Source: an uncultured Collinsella sp. (GTDB lineage: Bacteria > Actinomycetota > Coriobacteriia > Coriobacteriales > Coriobacteriaceae). From it: a stretch of DNA of 9,096 nt. A program made the position numbers and the translations under genes. The DNA lies in assembly GCA_900549535.1 (NCBI GenBank), contig UROR01000078.1, forward strand, positions 1 to 9,096. Direction: 5' to 3'. Of the stretch, positions 1 to 6,825 are shown piece after piece (the stretch's first letter is position 1; each line of letters opens with the position of its first letter). The notes below the pieces were generated by a model, which had not been told where the DNA came from, made no database searches, and worked only from the letters and a program-made list of their open reading frames with translations.

Positions 1-1044
1 GCCCGCAGCAAAGGCGTCGATGCCATTCGCCTCGAGCGCGACCTTCGTAAGGTCAAGTGCGCTCGAGCCGGACGTCACCACATACTGCGCGTTATCGACC
101 CAAGTCTGAGTCTTGCCCTGGGCATCGCGACCAATGACGGTCACATTTGCGGCAACCTGGTCCTTAACGACAGGGGACGAGCTACCAGCCGTATAGGCAA
201 ACTCAATCTTCTGCCCCTGGGTGAGCTTGACGCTGCTCGCGCCAACCGAGGAAGACGCGCCGTCGACGAACAGCTGCCAGAAGGCATAAGTCGTCGGATC
301 GTAGGCAAGCGTGCGGCCATCGCTCGGGGATGTGATGCTTTCGAGGTAGAAACCGTATGCCGTGTTCGGTTCGTACTTCGCCTTGAAGCCTGTCTTCTCC
401 TGCAGCTTAATGAAGGCATCCGCAGCCGTCGCGCCATCGTCGAGCTTGAGCTGCGTAGGTGCCACCCAGGTCTGAGCCTTGCCGTCGGCATCGGTGCCGA
501 TAATCGAGAACGAGACCTCGACTTGCTTCTTGGCGACATCGCCGGTTTCTGTCGGGCTCTCTGTCTGGACGGCAGTCGCGGCGGCAGATCCTGCTTGGCC
601 AGCGGATGCCGTCGAAGACTGCTCGCTCGCGGCAGGGTTCTCCCCCGTCGCCGGGCCATCGTCGCCAGCTGCCGCCCCAGAAGAGCCGCCACAAGCTCCG
701 GGCGCGCTCCCAGAATCCGAAACCTCGGCGCCGCTCTGCTCAGCGGCACCGCCCGCAAGCGCTGCGTCCTCACTCGGCGTCGCAGCCTGAGCCACAGCCT
801 CGGCAATGCCCTCGGCGCCCTCGGCCCACAGCTGAGCCGGCGTGGTGCCAAAGGCCATCGCGAAGGCCAGGAATGCCACCAGACCGCGCTTAGCTACACC
901 GCGTGCAATCGCGCCACGGCGATGCAACGAGGCGCACTCACGCTCGTCCTCAAACATATCCATTTGTCCCCCATTGTCTGTACTTGGAGCGTTGCCTTGA
1001 GGCTGCCCCACGTCATCGCGCATGTTGCGCTCGAGTTCCCCCAT
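1..1044 (-). CDS. Secreted DUF4430 (transcobalamin C-terminal-like) repeat protein, partial (3' end off the left edge)
   Basis: The visible 348 residues are an N-terminal fragment. I start it at the ATG at 1044 because a strong GGAGGG/AAGGGGG ribosome-binding stretch (1051-1063) precedes it. In-frame ATGs at 963 and 957 are alternatives. Residues 54-74 form a hydrophobic signal segment ending AQLWA, with likely cleavage after Ala74, behind an unusually long charged n-region. Residues 75-172 are a low-complexity Ala/Gly/Ser/Glu linker. Two related units follow, each beginning with the pattern IxGxDAxGKxQTWV: residues about 175-286 and 298 onward, the second cut by the window edge. Order and spacing (variable strand, D-G-A-T-A-A-D-A-F turn, aromatic W-Q-L-F-V-D-G strand, Q-G-Q-K-I-E-F-A-Y strand) match the DUF4430 family, which is named for resemblance to the C-terminal domain of transcobalamin. 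A cobalamin riboswitch lies in its leader, so I infer a cell-surface role in B12 capture or uptake; ligand binding itself is not shown. Confidence 0.8.
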   Translation of the reverse strand, partial: MGELERNMRDDVGQPQGNAPSTDNGGQMDMFEDERECASLHRRGAIARGVAKRGLVAFLAFAMAFGTTPAQLWAEGAEGIAEAVAQAATPSEDAALAGGAAEQSGAEVSDSGSAPGACGGSSGAAAGDDGPATGENPAASEQSSTASAGQAGSAAATAVQTESPTETGDVAKKQVEVSFSIIGTDADGKAQTWVAPTQLKLDDGATAADAFIKLQEKTGFKAKYEPNTAYGFYLESITSPSDGRTLAYDPTTYAFWQLFVDGASSSVGASSVKLTQGQKIEFAYTAGSSSPVVKDQVAANVTVIGRDAQGKTQTWVDNAQYVVTSGSSALDLTKVALEANGIDAFAAG

Positions 1045-1103
1045 CGGGGTCCCCCTTCCCTCCAGAGCCCTATGCACGCCGGCGGCATACGCCGCAGCCG
1101 CAT

Positions 1104-1283
1104 GCAAGATGGGAGGCGATCCGACTTAACCTTAACGGCTCAGGCGCGTCGTCCGATCTGCGACGCGAACATCCCGAGCCAAGAGGAATTACGGTTACTG
1201 GTACAGCCGGGGACTTGCACCCCGATTCTCCCAAACGCGCAGGAAAACCGCGCATTCGTGCGTCTCCGCACCACCATCTATGC
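1104..1283 (-). promoter_or_regulatory. Cobalamin (B12) riboswitch
   Basis: Read on the minus strand, the core has the hallmark GGGAgaatcGGGGTGCAAGTCCCCGGCTGTACC block (about 1199-1231). The 3' B12-box-like segment AAGTCGGATCGCCTCCCATC lies at about 1107-1126. The outer P1 helix can form between GCATAGATGG (1274-1283) and CCATCTTGC (1104-1112), giving a length of about 180 nt, typical for the class. It sits between a promoter and the DUF4430 gene. No U-run follows the aptamer. Instead a GCGGC-ATAC-GCCGC hairpin (1082-1095) and the C-rich/G-rich start region follow, so control is more likely at translation initiation than by termination. Confidence 0.88.
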
Positions 1284-1288
1284 CATCG

Positions 1289-1317
1289 ATTATTACCGTC
1301 AGTATGGTATCACGCAA
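1289..1317 (-). promoter_or_regulatory. Promoter of the riboswitch/DUF4430 transcript
   Basis: Candidate -35 TTGCGT (1312-1317) and -10 AATAAT (1289-1294) are separated by 17 bp. The predicted transcript start, about 1281-1283, coincides with the first bases of the riboswitch P1 helix, which supports the assignment. The -35 box overlaps the T-run of the upstream terminator. Confidence 0.5.
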
Positions 1318-1343
1318 AAGGGCCTCGCACGCAGGCGAAGCCC
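1316..1343 (-). terminator. Intrinsic terminator of the phasin-like/ABC1 kinase operon
   Basis: On the minus strand GGGCTTCGC (1335-1343) pairs over 9 positions (one G-U) with GCGAGGCCC (1320-1328) around a 6-nt loop, followed by TTTT (1316-1319). It lies about 50 nt after the last stop codon of the kinase reading frame. Confidence 0.75.
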
Positions 1344-1391
1344 AAGGTAAAAGCTATTATTTGCGATAGGAAAATACGGTGACCGCAGCCC

Positions 1392-1805
1392 CTAGTGCTT
1401 GCCGCCGTGACTGTTGAGCCAGATATTGCGGCCCAGCATAAGCGCCAGCACCAACGCGCTCACGTAGCCCAAAAAGCCAATGACCGGAATGCCAAACACA
1501 ACCGGCTCGATGCGCGCGTAGTACACCACCGACGAGCCGATAAACAGGCCGGCAATCACAATTGCCATCGACATGCGGTCGATAATTCCACCCAGCTGTC
1601 GCAGCGCCTTATCGCTGCTCATGATCTGCGTGTTCACCTTAAGCTGGCCGCGCGTGAGCATGCGCGACGCCAAGCCCAGATACTCGGCCGCCTCGAGCGA
1701 GCCTTTTGCTGCGCGATAGCTGCTCGCGGCAAGATCGCGCCCCATTTCGCGGACGCGCACATAGGTGCTCTTCTCGTTTTTGATGTGCGTCTGGATGATC
1801 TGGCG
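1392..1805 (-). pseudogene. Detached C-terminal piece of the ABC1/UbiB-family kinase (membrane anchor)
   Basis: This frame is open from just after a TGA at 1806-1808 to a TAG at 1392-1394, and continues the kinase in the +1 frame relative to 1639-3111. It reads RQIIQTHIKNEKSTYVRVREMG and then the helical linker and two hydrophobic segments that end ABC1/UbiB proteins (MAIVIAGLFIGSSVVYYARI, then VVFGIPVIGFLGYVSALVLA). There is no convincing ribosome-binding site of its own at the first internal ATG (1760). It is therefore best read as the lost 3' end of the upstream gene and not a separate gene. Family members normally carry some 15-17 residues between the ARGxVT motif and this segment. Those are missing here, so the lesion is probably a small deletion whose length is not a multiple of three. 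Confidence 0.8.
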
Positions 1806-3111
1806 TCACCATGCCACGGGCGAACATCGTCACCACACTCGGCAGCTCAACGTCATTTTTGCGTGCCAGATTGAGCAGCGAGGTCAAAAACTCGCCGATA
1901 TCCAGATCCTTCAGGTCAAGGCCCGCAAAGTCTGCGACGATAAAGTCCAAATCGGACAAAAAGGCCGAATGATCGAGCTCAGCCGAGTCGCCGCGCGTCA
2001 CGGCAAAGCGCATGAGCGAATCCTTGAGCTTGGGCACGTCACCCTCGGCCACGGCGAAAATCATGTCCTTGACGATACCGCGATCGTGACTCGACATGCG
2101 TCCGACCATGCCCAAGTCGATAAAGTAAACGATGCCGTCCTTGAGAATAATGTTTCCCGCATGCGGGTCCGCATGGAAAAAGCCGTCGTCGAGCACCTGC
2201 GTCGAGTAGTCCTCGACGATCGCGGCGCCGATCTTTTCCAAGTCATAACCCTCGGCTGCCAAACGCTTGGGATCGGCGATAGAGATGCCGTCGATGTAGT
2301 CCATGACCACCACGTGTTCGGTGCAAAGGTCCAGGTAGGATTTGGGACACGATACGCCATGCACGCTTTTGTGGAAGTCATAGAAATCGTTGAGGTTTTT
2401 GGCCTCGGCCAAAAAGTTGGTCTCTTCGCGAAACGAGGTCCACAGCTCTTCGACCACGCCATGCAGATCCACAAACTGATCGGTGTTGACAAACTTGGAA
2501 ACGATGCGCACCACCGAGCGAATGATGTCGATGTCCTGCGCCATCACCTGCTGCGCACCGGGGCGCTGCACCTTAACGGCCACGTCCTCGCCGGTCACCA
2601 GGCGGGCGCGGTGCACCTGCGCGAGCGATGCGCTACCAAGCGGATTAGGGTCGATCGCATCGAACATCTCTCCCAGGCGCAGGCCGTATTCTTCTTCCAG
2701 ACAACTGAGTACGACCTCGTACGGCACCGGCTCCACGTCGGACCGCAGACGACGCAGCTCGTCGCAAAAGCGTTGCGGCAGAATCTCGGACCGGTTGGCC
2801 AGAATCTGCCCCATCTTGACGAACATGGGGCCGAGTTCCTCGAGCAGGCGGCGCAAACGAACCGGCGTGAGGTTATCCCACACGCGGTACTTTTTGACCA
2901 GGCGAACAATCTGCCCGATGCGCTCGCGGCGACCCGCCGGCGTGAGCTGGTATTCTTCATCCGGCGCCATCGCGTCGGGCTCCTCGGGGACCATATCGAC
3001 AGCGCGCGGCTTCTTGCGAGCTCCCGAGACGGCGGCATCGACCTCATCGACAACCGCCGCCTCGTCACCCAAGGGATCTAGATTGTTGTAATCGGTGGTG
3101 GAATCTGCCAT
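1639..3111 (-). CDS. ABC1/UbiB (AarF)-family atypical kinase, frameshifted near its 3' end
   Basis: The product as it stands has 490 residues. Family motifs are clear: KMGQ at 99-102 (the KxGQ inhibitory motif typical of ABC1 proteins), the Ala-rich SASLAQVH loop at 160-167 replacing a P-loop, the VAVKVQRPG lysine at K180, EETNFLAEAKN near 229-239, the catalytic FHADPHAGN at 312-320, and the metal-binding DLG at 332-334. Members of this family are membrane-associated ATPases/kinases. In bacteria that make quinones they support ubiquinone-type lipid metabolism, but their role in anaerobes is unsettled. After T436 (codon at 1804-1806) the frame runs into about 54 residues of unrelated Arg/Lys-rich sequence, while the expected C-terminus continues in another frame (1392-1805). 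The ATG at 3111 follows the phasin-like gene by 8 nt with only a weak ribosome-binding site, so it is probably translationally coupled. The gene may be inactive, or yield a kinase without its membrane anchor. Confidence 0.85.
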   Translation of the reverse strand: MADSTTDYNNLDPLGDEAAVVDEVDAAVSGARKKPRAVDMVPEEPDAMAPDEEYQLTPAGRRERIGQIVRLVKKYRVWDNLTPVRLRRLLEELGPMFVKMGQILANRSEILPQRFCDELRRLRSDVEPVPYEVVLSCLEEEYGLRLGEMFDAIDPNPLGSASLAQVHRARLVTGEDVAVKVQRPGAQQVMAQDIDIIRSVVRIVSKFVNTDQFVDLHGVVEELWTSFREETNFLAEAKNLNDFYDFHKSVHGVSCPKSYLDLCTEHVVVMDYIDGISIADPKRLAAEGYDLEKIGAAIVEDYSTQVLDDGFFHADPHAGNIILKDGIVYFIDLGMVGRMSSHDRGIVKDMIFAVAEGDVPKLKDSLMRFAVTRGDSAELDHSAFLSDLDFIVADFAGLDLKDLDIGEFLTSLLNLARKNDVELPSVVTMFARGMVTPDHPDAHQKREEHLCARPRNGARSCREQLSRSKRLARGGRVSGLGVAHAHARPA

Positions 3112-3119
3112 CTACGCTG

Positions 3120-3536
3120 CTACTCGGCCTCTTCGGTACCCTTCGCATCGTCGGGCTCAACGGACTCAACGGGCACCGAGGTCACGTTGTCCTCGACCGA
3201 ATCGACGATGTCGCGCACATGGGCCAGGAAAGCCGTGCGCTCGGGGGCGGTCATAACGCGGACGCGGGCAAGGATGAGCTCGTCGAGCACGCGCTGGGCC
3301 GCGGTCTCGCCCTGCATGCCCAAGCGCTCGGTCAGATCGGAGATGGTACCGCCGGCCTGCTCGAACATGTCGGACACACTGCGGGCGATATCGGGGGTGG
3401 CGGTGTCCTTGCGGACCTGCTCGCCCTTGGTGTTAAGGTCGTCGAGGACCTTCTTGCCGCCATAGACAGCAAAGGCGGCAGCGCCAAAGCCCACGTTAAT
3501 GGCGCCGTTAACAAGCTGATCGAGTTTCATAACCAT
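3120..3536 (-). CDS. Phasin-like small helical protein, partner of the ABC1 kinase
   Basis: The protein has 138 residues. I start it at the ATG at 3536 (MVMKLDQLV) because GGAG lies 6 nt upstream of it. The in-frame ATG at 3548 overlaps that site and is less likely. Residues 9-26 are a short Gly/Ala-rich amphipathic or membrane-touching segment. Residues 50-115 are predicted helical, with the charged heptad-like pattern RVLDELILARVRVMTAPERT. The tail is acidic (ESVEPDDAKGTEEAE). This layout resembles phasin-family/polyhydroxyalkanoate-granule-like proteins that are found beside ABC1/UbiB kinases in several anaerobes. No PHA synthesis gene is visible, so a storage-granule role is not supported; an accessory role for the kinase or at the membrane is an inference. 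It is the first gene of a two-gene operon. Confidence 0.7.
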   Translation of the reverse strand: MVMKLDQLVNGAINVGFGAAAFAVYGGKKVLDDLNTKGEQVRKDTATPDIARSVSDMFEQAGGTISDLTERLGMQGETAAQRVLDELILARVRVMTAPERTAFLAHVRDIVDSVEDNVTSVPVESVEPDDAKGTEEAE

Positions 3537-3571
3537 GGTTGTCTCCAATCACAAACAACTGCATTGGCGTT

Positions 3572-3601
3572 CTTGTACCCAAGATTGAGTGAAAGCGACA
3601 A
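3572..3601 (-). promoter_or_regulatory. Candidate promoter of the phasin-like/ABC1 kinase operon
   Basis: TTGTCG (3596-3601) and TACAAG (3572-3577) are spaced by 18 bp, about 35 nt before the start codon. Both boxes are imperfect, so this is tentative. Confidence 0.35.
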
Positions 3602-3635
3602 AGCGTTTTAGCGCTATTCGATCGACGGGAAATCC

Positions 3636-5159
3636 CTACCTCACGTTATCGTTCATCGCGAAAGAGTTCTTCATGGCGCAGCTCGTGGTGTAGAGCACCT
3701 TGCCCAGTAGAGCATCGGTCTCTACGCGAACACGCTCGGCAAACTCCTCGTTGGCGCGTGCAAGCTCGGCGGGCACCTCGGCCTCGGGCAGAACGGCTAC
3801 GGCAGCGTCGACGTCATGGATCTGCTTGTGGCCCATGCCACCGACCTTCTCCTGGTAGTCCTCCACAGCGCGGCCGCACTCATGGAAGCGGACGTCGGCC
3901 AGCGCGCCGATCAGGCGGTTGGCCCAGTAGAAGTTTTCGGACGTCACGCGAGCCTGCGTGTCGGCATAGTACTCGGGCATGGTCTCGACGTTGGCGTACA
4001 GCGGAACCAGCGCGTTAAACGAGTTGGAGCCAAACGCCATCCACTGCACGGCGCGATAGGCCGGCTGCGCATAGGGACGTAGCTGCAACACGGCGAGCTG
4101 GCTGTTGCGGTTGATGCCGATGGGGCGATAGGCGCCACGCGTAGCGGGCGTGCCCTTGCTACCGTAGCAATCGTACTCCGTGCCCTGGTAGTGGCTCGAG
4201 AGTACGTACTTGATGTCCTCGATGGTCACCTTGCGCTCGGGCCCGCGGCTCCAGGGGATATCGTCGCTCTCGGGCGTGTAGTCGGCGTCGGGGCCATCCC
4301 ACACGTCGCTGGGGTTGAGACAGCGCTGCATGTACCACGCGCGCGGCGTGTTGTAGACGTGGTCGCTGTCGCTGTGCGAGCCAAAGGCCTCGCGCGGGTT
4401 AAAGACCGCAGCCGGGCCGTCGCCCTCGACGCCCAGCGTCAGGTCCAGATGCCACTCGGCCATCCAGGCGCGCAAGTCGGCGGAGCACATGTGGTCGGCC
4501 TGGGCGCCCTCGGCGTCATCCAGGTCAAAGCTGTCGATACCCAGCTGGTTGGGCATGGTCACATAGGCGTCGTCAGGCACGCGCTTGGCAATCCAGTGGT
4601 GACCACCGATGGTCTCGAGCCACCAGATCTCGTCCACATCACTAAAGGCGATGCCGTTGTTCTCGTAGGTGCCGTAGCGCTCGAGCAGGTCGCCCAGGAT
4701 ACGAACGCCGTCGCGGGCGGACTTAGCGTACGGCAGGACCAGGGTCACCATGTCCTCCTCGCCCAGGCCACCAGGCTGCGCCGGCACATAGCCGTCCTCA
4801 CCCTCGTTGCCCTTGGCGGGTACATAGTCCACGAGCGGATCGGCGCCGCGGACGCGCTCGTTGGTTGTGAGCGTCTCGGTTGCGGACATGCCAACATTGA
4901 GCTCGTTGAAGCCGGCCTCGGCCCAGATGCCGTGGCCCGGGACAACATCGGGGACGCTCGTGTAGCGCATGGGGTTATCGGGCAGTTCAACGGTCAGGTG
5001 GCTCAGGACGCTCGTGTAGACGCGCGGCTGCTCGTCGGGGTGCACTACGCGCATGCGCTTGGGCTCAAACACCCCGTTGGACGAGTCCTCGTTACGCGCG
5101 ACCAGGGTCGACCCGTCGTAGCTCGCGTTCTTACCAACCAAAATCGTTGTGCACGGCAT
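3636..5159 (-). CDS. pepD: C69-family dipeptidase (PepD-like)
   Basis: The product has 507 residues, a normal length for peptidase family C69. It begins MPCTTILVGKNASYDGSTLVARNEDSSNG, the family signature in which Cys3 becomes the N-terminal nucleophile. Other family features are the HGIWAEAGFNELNVGMSATET stretch, a SHYQGTEYDCYG block and the NSFNALVPLY block near the C-terminus. Members hydrolyse a broad range of dipeptides in the cytoplasm; no signal peptide is seen. The start at 5159 is chosen because AAGGAGG (5166-5172) lies 6 nt upstream. The ATG at 5165 directly abuts that site with no spacing and would put two residues before the conserved N-terminus. The gene is flanked by a possible terminator upstream and the phasin-like operon promoter downstream, so it is probably monocistronic. 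Which peptides it cleaves cannot be told from sequence. Confidence 0.92.
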   Translation of the reverse strand: MPCTTILVGKNASYDGSTLVARNEDSSNGVFEPKRMRVVHPDEQPRVYTSVLSHLTVELPDNPMRYTSVPDVVPGHGIWAEAGFNELNVGMSATETLTTNERVRGADPLVDYVPAKGNEGEDGYVPAQPGGLGEEDMVTLVLPYAKSARDGVRILGDLLERYGTYENNGIAFSDVDEIWWLETIGGHHWIAKRVPDDAYVTMPNQLGIDSFDLDDAEGAQADHMCSADLRAWMAEWHLDLTLGVEGDGPAAVFNPREAFGSHSDSDHVYNTPRAWYMQRCLNPSDVWDGPDADYTPESDDIPWSRGPERKVTIEDIKYVLSSHYQGTEYDCYGSKGTPATRGAYRPIGINRNSQLAVLQLRPYAQPAYRAVQWMAFGSNSFNALVPLYANVETMPEYYADTQARVTSENFYWANRLIGALADVRFHECGRAVEDYQEKVGGMGHKQIHDVDAAVAVLPEAEVPAELARANEEFAERVRVETDALLGKVLYTTSCAMKNSFAMNDNVR

Positions 5160-5180
5160 GCGCATCCTCCTTGAGCGAAG

Positions 5181-5204
5181 AAATCAAACGATAACAGTGT
5201 ATCG
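5181..5204 (-). promoter_or_regulatory. Possible promoter/operator of the C69 dipeptidase
   Basis: A -10-like TACACT or TGTTAT lies inside a small inverted repeat, CGATA-N6-TATCG, about 30 nt before the start codon. No good -35 is visible. This is weak evidence. Confidence 0.25.
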
Positions 5205-5213
5205 CTTCGGCGC

Positions 5214-5235
5214 AGAAAGGGCGAAACCGCCGCCC
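5214..5235 (-). terminator. Possible intrinsic terminator after fchA-folD
   Basis: Minus-strand GGGCG (5231-5235) can pair with CGCCC (5219-5223) over a 7-nt loop and is followed by TTTCT. It lies about 25 nt after the folD stop codon. The stem is short and the T-run interrupted, so read-through into pepD is possible. Confidence 0.35.
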
Positions 5236-5258
5236 CGGCAGCCCCTGTGGTCAAAAAC

Positions 5259-6113
5259 CTATTTCGATGCGCGCTCGGCCGCTTCGATCACGTGTTTGGC
5301 GAGAATCGTCGTTGTCACGGCGCCCACGCCGCCCGGCACGGGGGTGATGGCACCAACAACCGGCTCCGCGGCAACAAAATCGACGTCACCCACCAACTTG
5401 CCAGCGGCCTCGTCCCAATTAATGCCAACATCAATGATCGTCTGGCCCTCTCGAACCGCATCCACGTCAATCGTACGCGCGCGTCCAACGGCGGCAACCA
5501 CAATGTCGGCAGCACGGCACTCGGCAGCAAGGTCGTGCGTATGCGTATGGCACGTCGTCACTGTGGCATTGCGAGCCGTAAGCATGGCGGCAACGGGACG
5601 GCCAATCACCAGCGACCGACCAACGACCGCGACCTTGGCCCCATCCAGCTCAACGCCGTAATGATCCAGCAAAGCAAGCACGGCTTCGGCTGTGCAGGGG
5701 GCAAAACCCTCGCCGCGCCCCGAAAGCGTGGTGAGCAGCGAAACCGGCGTCATGGAGTCAACGTCCTTGGCAGGATCGAGTGCCGCGGCAACCGCGTCCT
5801 CGTCAAGGCCGGCGGGCAGCGGGCGGAACATCAGGCAGCCATGAACAGACGAATCGGTATTGATGTCCTCGATGGCCGCCAACAGCTCGTCCTGCGAAAC
5901 ATCGGCGGGAAGCAAAACGCGGCGAGCCTCAATGCCAACCTTTTCGCAGCGCTTGAGCGCACCGCGCTCGTAGGATAGGTCGTCCTCGCGTTCACCCACG
6001 CGCACGATAGCCAGCGTCGGCACAACGCCGCGCTCGCGCAAAGCCACGCAGCGAGCAGCAAGTTCCTCAGTCAAAGCGCGAGCAACGGGGGCACCCTTCA
6101 GCAGTTCAGCCAT
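5259..6113 (-). CDS. folD: FolD-family methylene-THF dehydrogenase, with non-canonical cyclohydrolase residues
   Basis: The product has 284 residues, as expected for FolD. FolD converts 5,10-methylene-THF to methenyl-THF (NAD(P)-dependent) and normally hydrolyses that to 10-formyl-THF. Recognisable parts are the Rossmann segment VAVVGRSLVIGRP (161-173), PCT at 139-141, IIDVGIN (226-232) and ITPVPGGVG (256-264). Tyr48 and Asp119 (KDVDS) occupy the conserved active-site Tyr and Asp positions. By hand alignment to E. coli FolD, the catalytic Lys54 position (four residues after the Tyr) is Ala52, and the Gln98 position in VQLPLP is Phe96 (MFRPLP). These residues are tied to cyclohydrolase activity, so this protein may be a dehydrogenase only. 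The start at 6113 fits GAGGGG 7-12 nt upstream and lies 2 nt after the fchA stop, which suggests translational coupling. Confidence 0.88.
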   Translation of the reverse strand: MAELLKGAPVARALTEELAARCVALRERGVVPTLAIVRVGEREDDLSYERGALKRCEKVGIEARRVLLPADVSQDELLAAIEDINTDSSVHGCLMFRPLPAGLDEDAVAAALDPAKDVDSMTPVSLLTTLSGRGEGFAPCTAEAVLALLDHYGVELDGAKVAVVGRSLVIGRPVAAMLTARNATVTTCHTHTHDLAAECRAADIVVAAVGRARTIDVDAVREGQTIIDVGINWDEAAGKLVGDVDFVAAEPVVGAITPVPGGVGAVTTTILAKHVIEAAERASK

Positions 6114-6115
6114 GG

Positions 6116-6748
6116 CTATCCCCTCTTCCTTGCGGCGTCGGCGGCGCGGCGCGCCAGCGCATCGGCGCGCGGCAACCACATGTCGAGCAACTCATCACAC
6201 GCCGTCTCGAGCTCCTCAGCACGAGCGCGATCCTTCATAGACGTGGTGTTCGCAAAGAGCGTCAAGCTCGCGCCCTGCATAGCGGAACGGCAGAACACGG
6301 CGCCGCACGCCACATCGGACAGCAGCTGACGCGAACCCTTGTCGGCCATGTCCTCGAGCAGCGCCAGTGCACGCCCGCAGGCATCCATAATGCGATACGG
6401 CGGCATAGCGGCCACATGCAGCGCATCCTGAATCGCGGTCGCTCGAGCCGGATCGCCACGCGGAATACCGTACGCCGCGGACACCTGCCCATATGCACGA
6501 ACGTCCTCGGCAACCAACTCGACAAGCTCCTGGGCCAACTCATCTGCCTGGGCAAATGCGCGCGTCAGGTCATCCGCGCGATCGGCAAGCGCAGGATTGG
6601 TCGCACCATAACGAGCGACCATTCCACAAAGCGAGGCGCCCAGCGCGCCCACAAAGGCGCTCGCGCTGCCACCGCCGGGAACCGGCTCGCGTGCGGCAAG
6701 TGCCTCGGCAAACTCTCGACAGGTTTTATCCATCATCTCTTGGCTCAT
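6116..6748 (-). CDS. fchA: Methenyl-THF cyclohydrolase / formimino-THF cyclodeaminase family protein (FchA-like)
   Basis: The product has 210 residues, the length of stand-alone members of the cyclodeaminase/cyclohydrolase family. It lacks the formiminotransferase domains of full-length FTCD. The signature FAEALAAREPVPGGGSASA (13-31), GALGASLCGMV (34-44) and EDVRAYGQV with IPRG (81-97) are all family-typical. Later, DVACGAVFCRSAMQGA matches the helical S-D-V-G-x-G-A region. Members either release ammonia from 5-formimino-THF (histidine or purine degradation) or open 5,10-methenyl-THF to 10-formyl-THF (FchA of acetogens and methylotrophs). No histidine-utilisation gene is adjacent, but folD follows by 2 nt, which favours the cyclohydrolase role. 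I prefer the ATG at 6748, with GAAGG 9 nt upstream. A GTG at 6754 in the same frame sits too close to that site. Confidence 0.85.
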   Translation of the reverse strand: MSQEMMDKTCREFAEALAAREPVPGGGSASAFVGALGASLCGMVARYGATNPALADRADDLTRAFAQADELAQELVELVAEDVRAYGQVSAAYGIPRGDPARATAIQDALHVAAMPPYRIMDACGRALALLEDMADKGSRQLLSDVACGAVFCRSAMQGASLTLFANTTSMKDRARAEELETACDELLDMWLPRADALARRAADAARKRG

Positions 6749-6825
6749 ACGCACGCACCTTCAAGTCATATACATCGGTCAGGCGGCAACCGCCGACCAA
6801 CCGCATCGAACACGTAATGGTGCTA

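Noticed and set aside
523..1350. Plus-strand open frame of 275 codons across the DUF4430 gene and riboswitch
   Set aside because: It runs through the riboswitch antisense strand and a non-coding leader, and the translation has no protein-like pattern.
1787..1806. Programmed ribosomal frameshift in the ABC1 kinase
   Set aside because: No slippery run is seen at the junction, and a shift would still leave a gap of roughly 15-17 family residues. A deletion explains the data better.
1765..3081. Long plus-strand open frame (438 codons) opposite the ABC1 kinase
   Set aside because: It is a mirror of the kinase reading frame in GC-rich DNA. The translation is His/Val/Asp-rich with no domain and no ribosome-binding site, while the minus strand encodes unmistakable kinase motifs.
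4191..5174. Plus-strand open frame (327 codons) opposite the C69 dipeptidase
   Set aside because: It is antisense to a well-conserved gene, shows no recognisable motif, and its end overlaps the dipeptidase start region.
5247..5978. Plus-strand open frame opposite folD
   Set aside because: The composition is typical of an antisense shadow and there is no start signal. folD on the other strand is certain.
6116..6748. Full-length glutamate formiminotransferase-cyclodeaminase (FTCD)
   Set aside because: Only the cyclodeaminase-type helical domain is present. There are no formiminotransferase domains and no adjacent histidine-utilisation genes.
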